64,000 nt of DNA from Nitrincola tapanii. Lineage in GTDB: Bacteria; Pseudomonadota; Gammaproteobacteria; Pseudomonadales; Balneatricaceae. Below, in pieces: positions 1 to 8,048 of this stretch (positions are counted from its first letter, which is position 1; the number at the start of each line of letters is the position of its first letter). Position numbers and translations under genes: made by a program. The stretch spans positions 1-64,000 of the forward strand of contig NZ_SMRS01000001.1 of assembly GCF_008368715.1 (NCBI RefSeq), written 5' to 3'. The notes under the pieces are model-generated. The model saw only the letters and a list, made by a program, of their open reading frames with translations. It had not been told where the DNA came from and did no database searches.

Positions 1-107
1 ATAGAGACGTGGAACCACCTGATCCCATTCCGAACTCAGTCGTGAAACGCGTCATCGCCGATGGTAGTGTGGGGTCTCCCCATGTGAGAGTAGGTCATCG
101 CCAGGCA
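1..107 (+). rRNA. rrf: 5S ribosomal RNA, 3' part (5' end outside window)
   Basis: The sequence aligns with gammaproteobacterial 5S rRNA from about nucleotide 12 to the 3' end: the CCGAACTCAG segment, the GCCGATGGTAGTGTGGGG segment and the closing CCAGGCA all appear in the usual order. About 11-12 nucleotides of the 5' end lie before the window. It is the last gene of an rRNA operon whose 16S and 23S genes lie upstream. Short ORFs over this stretch are not genes. Confidence 0.96.
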
Positions 108-118
108 CCTAATACGAG

Positions 119-151
119 AAACCCTCATCACTTCGTGGTGGGGGTTTTTTT
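119..151 (+). terminator. Rho-independent terminator of the rRNA operon
   Basis: An 11-bp stem (121-131 with 135-145, containing G-U pairs) around a short TTC loop is followed by a run of T (145-151). It sits 12 nucleotides past the 5S end, the expected place for an rrn operon terminator. Confidence 0.9.
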
Positions 152-210
152 ATGCTTGAAGGTTATTCTGAGAAGTCTAGAAACGACGCTAAAGGGGAAA
201 GTGTTACTGC

Positions 211-242
211 AAATAAAAAGCACCCGACAGAAGGGTCGGGTG
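211..242 (-). terminator. Rho-independent terminator of pyrE
   Basis: A perfect 8-bp stem (221-228 with 235-242) and 6-base loop. Read on the minus strand it is followed by CTTTTTATTT. It lies about 80 bases beyond the pyrE stop and faces the rrn operon terminator, so the two convergent units are insulated. Confidence 0.88.
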
Positions 243-320
243 TGTTAGGGCTTGGGCTAAAAAGAGATTTTCAACAAAAATACGTCTACCAGAGCAAACC
301 TCTACTTAGTCAAGATCGAG

Positions 321-965
321 TTAGATACCGTAGGCTTGGCGATAGTGACGGATTGCTTCTAGCTCAGCCTGCTGATCGCCCTGTTCTTCGAGATATTCAA
401 TAACCTGACTTAAAGAGATGATGCTGATGACGGGAATGCCATAATCACGCTCTACTTCCTGAATGGCAGAAAGTTCGCCCTGGCCTCGCTCTTCGCGGTT
501 TAAGGCGATTAAAACCCCTGCAGCGGAGGCACCAGGTGAGCTTTGTATCAGTTGCATCACCTCACGGATGGCGGTTCCTGCTGTGATCACATCATCTACG
601 ATCAGAGCGCGGCCTTCTAAAGGCGCACCGACGAGCTGTCCACCTTCGCCATGATCTTTCACTTCTTTGCGATTAAATACATAGGGTAGGCTGCGGCCAA
701 AATCCCGTGCTAAAGCTACCGCTGTTGTTGTGGCGAGAGGAATACCCTTATAGGCCGGTCCAAATAGTAGATCATATTCGATACCTGAGTTGTGTAGGGC
801 CGCAGCATAGGCTTGGCCGAGCTTTAACAGGGCATCACCATTATTAAATAGCCCAGCATTAAAAAAGTAGGGGCTTTTACGGCCAGACTTGAGCGTAAAT
901 TCGCCGAAGCGTAATACCTTCTGAGCGATGGCAAATTCAATAAATTCGCGTTGAAAGTCCAGCAT
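321..965 (-). CDS. pyrE: Orotate phosphoribosyltransferase
   Basis: Transfers the phosphoribosyl group of PRPP to orotate to give OMP, the fifth step of UMP synthesis, in the cytoplasm. The 214-residue length is normal. The PRPP-binding loop [12 protein letters not shown] is at residues 121-132. The flexible catalytic loop [11 protein letters not shown] is at 99-109 and carries the conserved Lys and His. The ATG at 965 has a GGAG about 11 bases upstream. It is divergent from crc with a 162-bp gap, the arrangement known from Pseudomonas. Its own terminator follows at 211-242. No leader-peptide attenuator is evident. The assignment is secure. Confidence 0.97.
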   Translation of the reverse strand: MLDFQREFIEFAIAQKVLRFGEFTLKSGRKSPYFFNAGLFNNGDALLKLGQAYAAALHNSGIEYDLLFGPAYKGIPLATTTAVALARDFGRSLPYVFNRKEVKDHGEGGQLVGAPLEGRALIVDDVITAGTAIREVMQLIQSSPGASAAGVLIALNREERGQGELSAIQEVERDYGIPVISIISLSQVIEYLEEQGDQQAELEAIRHYRQAYGI

Positions 966-1127
966 GATCGGTAAATCTCCAGTTAAATATCGACTTGTCT
1001 ATGATAGCGGTGATGCCTAGTTGCATCCATTGCTGCGCGATAAATTTCCTTTTAGGTGACTTCCCGATACAATTCGTTCTTTCTAGTTATTTGCACATCA
1101 TTCATTCTTCAATGGGGCCAAGAGTAT

Positions 1128-1901
1128 ATGCGCGTGATCTCATTCAATACGCAGGGTATTGAACAAGCCGCTGATAAAGGATTCTTTGACTGGATGGCCA
1201 AGCAGGATGCCGACGTGGTCTGTTTGCAGAGTTTACGTGCAAAAGAATATCAACTAGATGGAGATCGTTATCATCCAGAAGGCTATCACGCTTATTTCTT
1301 TGATGCTTTTGAAGACGGTTTTAGTGGTGTTGCCATCTATACACGCCATGTTCCCAAAGCCGTAATGACCGGATTGGGCTTTGAACAGTGTGATTTTAAT
1401 GGTCGCTTTATTCAGGCTGATTTTGATAAGTTCAGTATTTCCTCTTTTACAATCCCTTCAGGGTTAAAGTCCGACGAAGCCCAGGCCGCTAAAATAGAGT
1501 ACCTAGAGCTCTTTATGGGACATCTGAAGAAAACGCTGCGTAAGCGTCGTGATTTTATCTTTACAGGCACGCTGAATATTGCTCATAAGCCCGTCGATCT
1601 GAGTAATTGGTATGTTAACCAGCGTGTTTCGGGTTTTCTGGCTGAAGAGCGTGCTTGGATAGAGGAAGTGTTTGGCGACTTGGATTATGTAGATGCTTTT
1701 CGTCAAGTGAACAAAGCTGAGCGTCAGTATACCTGGTGGCCAGACTATAACCGTGCCTGGAAGCTGAATGAGGGTGCGCGTCTGGATTACCAGATCACGA
1801 CTCCTAATCTGCGCAAAACGATCAAGTCTGCCAGTATCTATAAAGACCAGCAGTTCTCTGAACACGCTCCGTTGATTGTCGACTACGACCTAGGATTTTA
1901 A
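1128..1901 (+). CDS. crc: Catabolite repression control protein Crc
   Basis: 257 residues of the exonuclease III/endonuclease-phosphatase fold, colinear with Pseudomonas Crc (for example SGLGFE/TGLGFEQ, IPSG, GFLAEERAW, HAPLIVDYD). Crc works with Hfq to repress translation of catabolic mRNAs and is not a nuclease. The active-site pattern agrees: the Mg-binding Glu of ExoIII is Ser35, the catalytic Tyr is Phe107, the Asp of the D-x-N motif is Thr148 (Asn150 kept), and the last Asp before His246 is Glu245; Asp220 is kept. The start at 1128 matches the family N-terminus; a start at 1056 would add 24 unrelated residues. No candidate Crc-sequestering small RNA (CrcZ type) is seen in this window. 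Confidence 0.9.
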   Translation: MRVISFNTQGIEQAADKGFFDWMAKQDADVVCLQSLRAKEYQLDGDRYHPEGYHAYFFDAFEDGFSGVAIYTRHVPKAVMTGLGFEQCDFNGRFIQADFDKFSISSFTIPSGLKSDEAQAAKIEYLELFMGHLKKTLRKRRDFIFTGTLNIAHKPVDLSNWYVNQRVSGFLAEERAWIEEVFGDLDYVDAFRQVNKAERQYTWWPDYNRAWKLNEGARLDYQITTPNLRKTIKSASIYKDQQFSEHAPLIVDYDLGF

Positions 1902-1911
1902 GTTCGCTTAC

Positions 1912-1992
1912 AGGTAGAGGTGTTAAGCCAAAAGCCACACACCTCTATCTATCGTCTGCTTATCTTGAAATGGTTATTTCAAGTATTTCAAG
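1912..1992. other. Two stem-loops between convergent crc and rph
   Basis: The first hairpin pairs 1912-1923 with 1939-1950 (12 bp, one G-U, 15-base loop). The second pairs 1964-1971 with 1976-1983 (8 bp perfect, GGTT loop), and its right arm ATTTCAAG recurs at 1985-1992. Neither has a clear T-run on either strand. They lie between the stops of two convergent genes, so termination or 3'-end protection is the likely role; this is inference. Confidence 0.5.
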
Positions 1993-2003
1993 CCAATGCT
2001 GTG

Positions 2004-2774
2004 TTAGCCTTCTAAAGCGGCTTTTTGCGCGGTGATGATTTCACTGATACCCTTCTGAGCCAGAGCAAGCATCTGGTTTAACTCATCTTGTGTATAGGGT
2101 GCTGCCTCAGCAGTGCCTTGCACCTCAATAAAGCCGCCCTTGTCATTCATAATGACATTCATATCGGTTTCAGCATTAGAGTCTTCGCTATAGTCCAGAT
2201 CGAGGATGGCCTGCCCTTTATGCATACCGACCGAGACCGCCGCGATCATCTGTTTCAGTGGATTGCCTTTAACGGCACCATTCTTGTCCTGGCGTAACAC
2301 ATTTACGGCATCCACTAAAGCAACACAAGCCCCGGTGATCGCGGCTGTGCGTGTACCACCGTCTGCCTGAATCACATCACAATCAATCGTGATGGTGTTT
2401 TCTCCAAGTTTCTTCAAATCCAGTGCTTGACGTAGTGAGCGGCCAATCAAACGTTGAATTTCGATAGTGCGCCCACCCTGTTTACCCTTAGTCGCTTCAC
2501 GATCATTACGCGTATGCGTGGAGCGTGGTAGCATCCCATATTCGGCGGTCACCCAGCCAGAACCTGAGCCGCGTAGAAAGCGTGGTACACCCCGATCAAC
2601 CGTTGCAGTACAAATCACTTTGGTGTCACCAAACTCAACCAAGACGGAGCCTTCTGCGTGTTTAGTGAATTGACGAGTAATGCGTATTGGGCGCATCTGA
2701 TCAGCTTGACGCCCACCTGAGCGTAATTTATCCAATCCAAGATGTTGTAGTTGTTCTGAAAGAGTTGAGCTCAT
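2004..2774 (-). CDS. rph: Ribonuclease PH
   Basis: Phosphate-dependent 3'-to-5' exoribonuclease that trims tRNA 3' ends; functions as a hexamer. The core [19 protein letters not shown], the phosphate-binding stretch [10 protein letters not shown] and the [17 protein letters not shown] block are all present. The 256-residue product carries about 16 more N-terminal residues than the usual 238-240. The start at 2774 is supported by an AAGG seven bases upstream, and the only other Met near the front would remove conserved residues. Transcribed alone on the minus strand, divergent from gmk across 225 bp and convergent with crc. The Crc-Rph-Gmk-RpoZ-SpoT neighbourhood is known from Pseudomonas. Confidence 0.95.
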   Translation of the reverse strand: MSSTLSEQLQHLGLDKLRSGGRQADQMRPIRITRQFTKHAEGSVLVEFGDTKVICTATVDRGVPRFLRGSGSGWVTAEYGMLPRSTHTRNDREATKGKQGGRTIEIQRLIGRSLRQALDLKKLGENTITIDCDVIQADGGTRTAAITGACVALVDAVNVLRQDKNGAVKGNPLKQMIAAVSVGMHKGQAILDLDYSEDSNAETDMNVIMNDKGGFIEVQGTAEAAPYTQDELNQMLALAQKGISEIITAQKAALEG

Positions 2775-2936
2775 GTTCTGCCTTAATATTTGGAGAGCGA
2801 AGCGTTCAGTAGCCCCACTTGAAAGAGCCTGTGAGTGGGAGTTCGCTGTAAGATGTCATGAGAATTTTAATCCAGTTTGCGTGAAGATAATACGCGTGTG
2901 CACGGGATTCAGCCCAGGCCAAGGCAGACAGGCTAA

Positions 2937-3620
<684 letters not shown>

Positions 3621-3674
3621 TAAGGAAGCCTTAAACTATCGTGTTCATTTTTTAAACGCTGTTTTGAGGTGGTT

Positions 3675-3887
3675 ATGGCTCGTGTGACCGTTGAAGATTG
3701 TTTGGATAAAGTTGAAAACCGCTTTGAACTGGTTATGGTGGCCTCTAAGCGCGCACGTCAGTTAGCAACTGGTGGTAAAGACCCTAAGGTCGAGTGGGAA
3801 AATGATAAGCCGACGGTTGTGGCTTTGCGTGAGATCAGTGAAGGTCATGTCAGCCGTAGCATTCTTGATGTAATGGAAGATAACTGA
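3675..3887 (+). CDS. rpoZ: RNA polymerase omega subunit
   Basis: 70 residues beginning [20 protein letters not shown], which is the diagnostic N-terminus of omega. It assists assembly of the beta-prime subunit and helps form the ppGpp binding site 1. The ATG at 3675 is chosen over a GTG six bases upstream because it matches the family start and has GAGG about seven bases ahead. The C-terminus (ILDVMEDN) is shorter than the E. coli tail. Lies between gmk and spoT, the usual order. Confidence 0.96.
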   Translation: MARVTVEDCLDKVENRFELVMVASKRARQLATGGKDPKVEWENDKPTVVALREISEGHVSRSILDVMEDN

Positions 3888-3967
3888 GTTTCTTTCTCTT
3901 TCCCTCGTTATCGTTATGCGGCATCATCTTAAAGTCAGCCTCATAGGGTTAGCTGTCTGGAGGAATG

Positions 3968-6094
3968 ATGCCGACGATTGACGACCTATCTCAACGCTTA
4001 ACCGACTACCTTGAGCCGCCTCAGGTTCAGCAGGTACGTCGCGCCTATTTTTATGCGGAACAAGCACATGATGGCCAACGTCGTAAAAGCGGCGAGCCCT
4101 ATGTGACGCATCCTTTAGCTGTTGCTTCTATCCTAGCAGGGATGCACATGGATCATCAGAGCCTGATGTCGGCCATGCTGCATGATGTAATCGAAGATAC
4201 AGATATTAACTATGACGGTATTTCTAGCCAGTTTGGTCAACCGGTTGCGGATATCGTTGATGGTGTGTCCAAGCTGACGCATCTTGAGTTTGAAACACGC
4301 GCAGAAGCTCAAGCTGAGAACTTCCAGAAAATGGTTCTGGCGATGGCAGAAGATATCCGTGTCATCATCGTCAAGTTGGCGGATCGTTTACACAATATGC
4401 GGACACTGGGAGCCATGCCGCCCGTCAAGCAGCGACGCATTGCGCGTGAAACCCTTGATATCTATTCACCGGTGGCGGCCCGATTAGGGATGCGTGATCT
4501 ACAGGTCGAATTAGAGGATCTGGCGTTTCAGGCGTATCACCCGATGCGAGCACGCCATATCCGCCGTGCAGTGGTCAAGGCACGTGGTCAGCGCCGAGAT
4601 ATCATTAGTCAGATCGAACAAGCGATTCAGACTCGATTACAGATGGAAGGTCTGTCGGGAGTGGTGACGGGGCGAGAAAAGCACCTGTATAGCATCTATA
4701 AGAAAATGAAGACGCAGCGCAAAGCCTTCGTCGACATTATGGATGTTTTTGCTTTTCGAATCGTGACAGAAAGCGTCGATGATTGTTATCGTATCCTCGG
4801 TGCGGTACATAATCTGTACAAACCTGTACCTGGACGCTTTAAAGATTACATTGCTATTCCCAAGGCCAATGGTTATCAATCTTTACACACAGATCTTTTT
4901 GGCGCCAAAGACATTACCATTGAGGTACAGATTCGTACGCGTGAAATGGATGCCGTGGCCAGCCAGGGGATTGCAGAGCACAGCCATTATAAAATGTATG
5001 GTGACTCTGCCAGTGCGGTGGGTTCTTATAACCGTGCCCGAAAATGGGTTCAGGGTTTGTTGGAGATGCAACAGCGTGCCGGTGACTCTATGGAGTTTAT
5101 CGATCACGTTAAGAAAGATCTTTTCCCGGATGAAGTCTATGTCTTCACACCTAAAGGCCGTATCTTAGAATTACCGCGTGGCGCGACCCCTGTCGACTTT
5201 GCCTATGCGGTGCATACAGATGTGGGTAACTCCTGTGTTTCTTGTCGTATTAACCGACGTTTAGCGCCTTTATCCCAACCTTTGGAAAGCGGTCAGACGG
5301 TCGAAATTGTCACGACCCCTCGTGCACAGCCGAATATGGCCTGGCTCAACTTTGTGGTCACCGGTAAAGCGCGTGCCAGTATTCGCCATTTTTTGAAGAA
5401 TCAGCAGCGCCATGAATCGGTTGAGTTGGGTCGTCGTCTGCTCAATCAGTTTTTGAGCAACTATGGTATCAGCATCGAGCAGATAGATTCAGCTAAGCTG
5501 GCTCAGTTGCTTAAAGAAGCCGAACTTGCCTCCTTGCAGGATCTGCTGGAAGACATTGGCATGGGACATCGTATGGCCTATGTGGTTGCGCGGCGTTTAC
5601 GACCCGATGGCCCGAGCCAAGAAACAGCAGAAGCGCCAGTTGAAGCCAGTGGCAAACCTATAGCGATTAAAGGCGCTGAAGGCATGGTATTGCAGTATGC
5701 AAAATGCTGCCAACCTATACCAGGCGACGCCATTATCGGTCATATCAGTACGGGTAAAGGCTTGGTGGTGCACCGTGCTGACTGTGGCAACATTGGTGCT
5801 TTAAGAGATGATCCTGAGAAGTGTATCTATCTTGAATGGTCGGATAGTAATCAGTCGGAAGACTATGCCGTGACGCTGATGATCGAGGTGGAATCACAAC
5901 GAGGGATTATCGCAAATCTCGCTACAGCCGCTTCTGCGGCCGGTGCCAATCTGCTGAAGATCGACAGCGGCGAGCGCCAAGGTCAGATGTGTTCAGTACA
6001 GATGGTTGTGGCCGTTGCCAATCGTGTGCATTTGGCGCGAGTGATCCGTAAATTGCGTGGATTGCGCTCAGTTTTAAAAATCACCCGCCCCTAA
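3968..6094 (+). CDS. spoT: Bifunctional (p)ppGpp synthetase/hydrolase SpoT
   Basis: 708 residues with the full RelA/SpoT architecture: HD hydrolase domain near the front with intact H72-D73 and E76-D77 (LHDVIEDTD), synthetase domain with GRFKDYIAIPKANGYQSLHT around residue 280 (the RFKD form typical of SpoT/bifunctional enzymes), TGS domain around 385-450, a Cys-containing linker (AKCCQPIPGD) and a C-terminal ACT domain. The hydrolase site is complete, so this is SpoT and not RelA. Two in-frame ATGs occur; the one at 3968 is preferred because TGGAGG (3958-3963) is only one base from 3965 but four from 3968. Last gene of the gmk-rpoZ-spoT run. Confidence 0.95.
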   Translation: MPTIDDLSQRLTDYLEPPQVQQVRRAYFYAEQAHDGQRRKSGEPYVTHPLAVASILAGMHMDHQSLMSAMLHDVIEDTDINYDGISSQFGQPVADIVDGVSKLTHLEFETRAEAQAENFQKMVLAMAEDIRVIIVKLADRLHNMRTLGAMPPVKQRRIARETLDIYSPVAARLGMRDLQVELEDLAFQAYHPMRARHIRRAVVKARGQRRDIISQIEQAIQTRLQMEGLSGVVTGREKHLYSIYKKMKTQRKAFVDIMDVFAFRIVTESVDDCYRILGAVHNLYKPVPGRFKDYIAIPKANGYQSLHTDLFGAKDITIEVQIRTREMDAVASQGIAEHSHYKMYGDSASAVGSYNRARKWVQGLLEMQQRAGDSMEFIDHVKKDLFPDEVYVFTPKGRILELPRGATPVDFAYAVHTDVGNSCVSCRINRRLAPLSQPLESGQTVEIVTTPRAQPNMAWLNFVVTGKARASIRHFLKNQQRHESVELGRRLLNQFLSNYGISIEQIDSAKLAQLLKEAELASLQDLLEDIGMGHRMAYVVARRLRPDGPSQETAEAPVEASGKPIAIKGAEGMVLQYAKCCQPIPGDAIIGHISTGKGLVVHRADCGNIGALRDDPEKCIYLEWSDSNQSEDYAVTLMIEVESQRGIIANLATAASAAGANLLKIDSGERQGQMCSVQMVVAVANRVHLARVIRKLRGLRSVLKITRP

Positions 6095-6118
6095 CGGATA
6101 TCGATTTGAACAGTGTTT

Positions 6119-6601
6119 CTACAGAGCCTCGAAACGCTGTGCTCTACGGTTTTTCTGCACTTGATCGGGAGCATAGAGGCGCCCACTCATAAAAATCCAC
6201 ACGCCTTCTGGACAGAGTTGAACGGCGGCTAAGGCTCCACCCAGATTAAAAGCAGCATCACTTTTTTGGCAAATTGCAGGTTGCATCGCACCGGTGAGAA
6301 TGATCGTCTTGTGCGCTATCCCGGTTAGACACTTTGCGGTCTGAATCATGGTGTCAGTACCATGGGTGATGATGATTTGGCGCGCGGTTGATGTCTCCAC
6401 CGCAGCACGGATCTGTTGGCGGTCTGCATCGTTCAGTTCCAAGCTGTCTTTACGCAGGAGTGGCGTGATGGTGTAGTCTAGCTGGACACGAGCCGTTTCC
6501 AGTATCTCTGTCGCGGCAGGATCCCCAATGCAAAATTCGCTTAATGCATCAAAATAAATTTTGTCGAAGGTTCCACCCGTGGTAAAGATCTCAAGATCCA
6601 T
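6119..6601 (-). CDS. Single-domain asparaginase-like protein
   Basis: 160 residues that match only the N-terminal catalytic domain of type I/II L-asparaginases (normally 330-350 residues). The nucleophile motif TGGTFDK (Thr11) and the second catalytic motif HGTDTM (Thr82, Asp83) are intact, LTGAM follows, and a Lys at 150 occupies the place of the catalytic Lys. The ORF ends by its own stop, and no C-terminal domain is found downstream in any frame, so this looks like a natural short form and not a frameshift. Substrate and activity are unproven. Divergent from the HDOD gene; convergent with spoT, with a 24-base gap. Confidence 0.75.
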   Translation of the reverse strand: MDLEIFTTGGTFDKIYFDALSEFCIGDPAATEILETARVQLDYTITPLLRKDSLELNDADRQQIRAAVETSTARQIIITHGTDTMIQTAKCLTGIAHKTIILTGAMQPAICQKSDAAFNLGGALAAVQLCPEGVWIFMSGRLYAPDQVQKNRRAQRFEAL

Positions 6602-6689
6602 AGTCTTTCCAGTTCAAAAAGGTTTGGTTTGATAGCGCATCTGCTAAACTAGTTTCAGCTTGCACCCAAGGGTATTCTATTCAGCGAGG

Positions 6690-8000
6690 ATGAGTAAATT
6701 GTCAGTAGGCGCAAAACCACTCAGTGGCTCCGGTCAGCACGTCGTGAGAATGACCTTAGTGCATGATAAAGAAGGAAAACTTCTCGTTCTTTTGCCGGCC
6801 AGTTCCTTACTCAATCTCTCAGCACTTTGGCGTCTGACGGGGCGGACCTTACAGCCGGTCAGTTGTGCGGATGCGCAGCGTTTTTTTAGCCAAGAGGCTC
6901 TGAATAATACTTGGGGGCAAAAGCAGCTGTTTAATATGCCCTGTATCCTCGATACCAACCTAGATCCAGCGGCACGTCATGATATCTGGGAACCCATCAC
7001 TGGGCTGAGATTTATGGCACGCGAGGGTTGGTTATCCGAATCCCTGCAAACGGGTGGGCTTGGCTTGAGTTGTGAGCTGATTGAATCCGTCCAAACCGCG
7101 AGTGATACGGAAGCGATTACACAAGCACTGGAACGTTTTACGGCTTTGCGTGTTCGGCAAAGATTGGAAGAAACCTTAGGTTTACCGGCATTTAATCAAA
7201 CGACGCAGCGTATGATTATGCTGCGCTCTGATGCCGATGCGGAGGTTGAAGATCTGCTGAAGATCGTGAAGTTAGATCCCTCTTTGTCGGCTCAGATTAT
7301 GAGCTGGGCGGCCTCTCCTTATTATGCGGCTCCGGGTCGGGTTGATTCGGTTGAAGATGCAGTAATTCGTGTCCTGGGTTTTGATCTGGTGGTCAACCTA
7401 GCTTTAGGTGTTGCTATGGGCAAAATTATGAACCTGCCCGATTCACAAGTGCGAGGTGCGACGCCTTTCTGGCTACAATCGCTTGCGATGGCGGCTCTAG
7501 CTGAACGCTTGTGTAAAAAAATGCCAGCCGAGCAACGTCTTAAGCCGGGTTTGGCTTATCTATCAGGCTTGTTACACAATTTTGGCTATCTGTTGCTTTC
7601 ACATCTCTTCCCGGCGCAATTTTCGACCCTCTCCCGTTATATTGAAGCCAACCTACACCTGCCTTTTCCGGTGGTGGAGCAGCAGGTCTTGAATCTCACC
7701 CGTGATCAGATCGGGGCTTGGTTATTGGAAAACTGGTCCTTACCGGATAGCGTTTGTACCGCGATTCGTTATCAACAGGACGCGGGCTTCAAGGGCACAA
7801 ACTTTCTCTATCCCTGTCTATTACGTGTGACGAGTTTGGCACTACGTGAGCAGGGTTTATCTGACGGCCCGGTCGAGTCGCCCAATCCTGCCGATCTGGA
7901 GGCGCTTGGGTTAAGTTTAGAAAGGGTGCAGCAGGAGGCGGCGTTGATTTGTGCCAGCCAAGATGCATTAAAATCACTGACCGAATTGTTCGAAGCCTAG
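6690..8000 (+). CDS. YbaK-like plus HDOD domain protein
   Basis: About 436 residues in two parts. The N-terminal 130 or so (MTLVHDKEGKLLVLLPASSLLNLSAL and following) resemble the YbaK/ProRS-associated editing domain, which in relatives deacylates misacylated tRNA. Residues about 150-350 form an HDOD domain (DADAEVEDLLKIVKLDPSL, SVEDAVIRVLGF, LSGLLHNFGYLLL), a catalytically inactive HD-type fold used in signalling. The GLLHNFG stretch places His-Asn where HD enzymes have His-Asp. Start uncertain: ATG 6690 has a GAGG immediately in front of it, and ATG 6750 or TTG 6660 are possible. Stands alone between an asparaginase-like gene and yheS. The combination is known from Pseudomonas; its role is not established. 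Confidence 0.75.
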   Translation: MSKLSVGAKPLSGSGQHVVRMTLVHDKEGKLLVLLPASSLLNLSALWRLTGRTLQPVSCADAQRFFSQEALNNTWGQKQLFNMPCILDTNLDPAARHDIWEPITGLRFMAREGWLSESLQTGGLGLSCELIESVQTASDTEAITQALERFTALRVRQRLEETLGLPAFNQTTQRMIMLRSDADAEVEDLLKIVKLDPSLSAQIMSWAASPYYAAPGRVDSVEDAVIRVLGFDLVVNLALGVAMGKIMNLPDSQVRGATPFWLQSLAMAALAERLCKKMPAEQRLKPGLAYLSGLLHNFGYLLLSHLFPAQFSTLSRYIEANLHLPFPVVEQQVLNLTRDQIGAWLLENWSLPDSVCTAIRYQQDAGFKGTNFLYPCLLRVTSLALREQGLSDGPVESPNPADLEALGLSLERVQQEAALICASQDALKSLTELFEA

Positions 8001-8048
8001 CCGGCACTCTATAAAAGTGGGCTAGGTTGATCGATTTATTGAGTGGTT

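Noticed and set aside
6119-6601. Frameshifted full-length asparaginase
   Set aside because: No C-terminal asparaginase sequence is found downstream on the minus strand; spoT ends there. A natural short form fits better.
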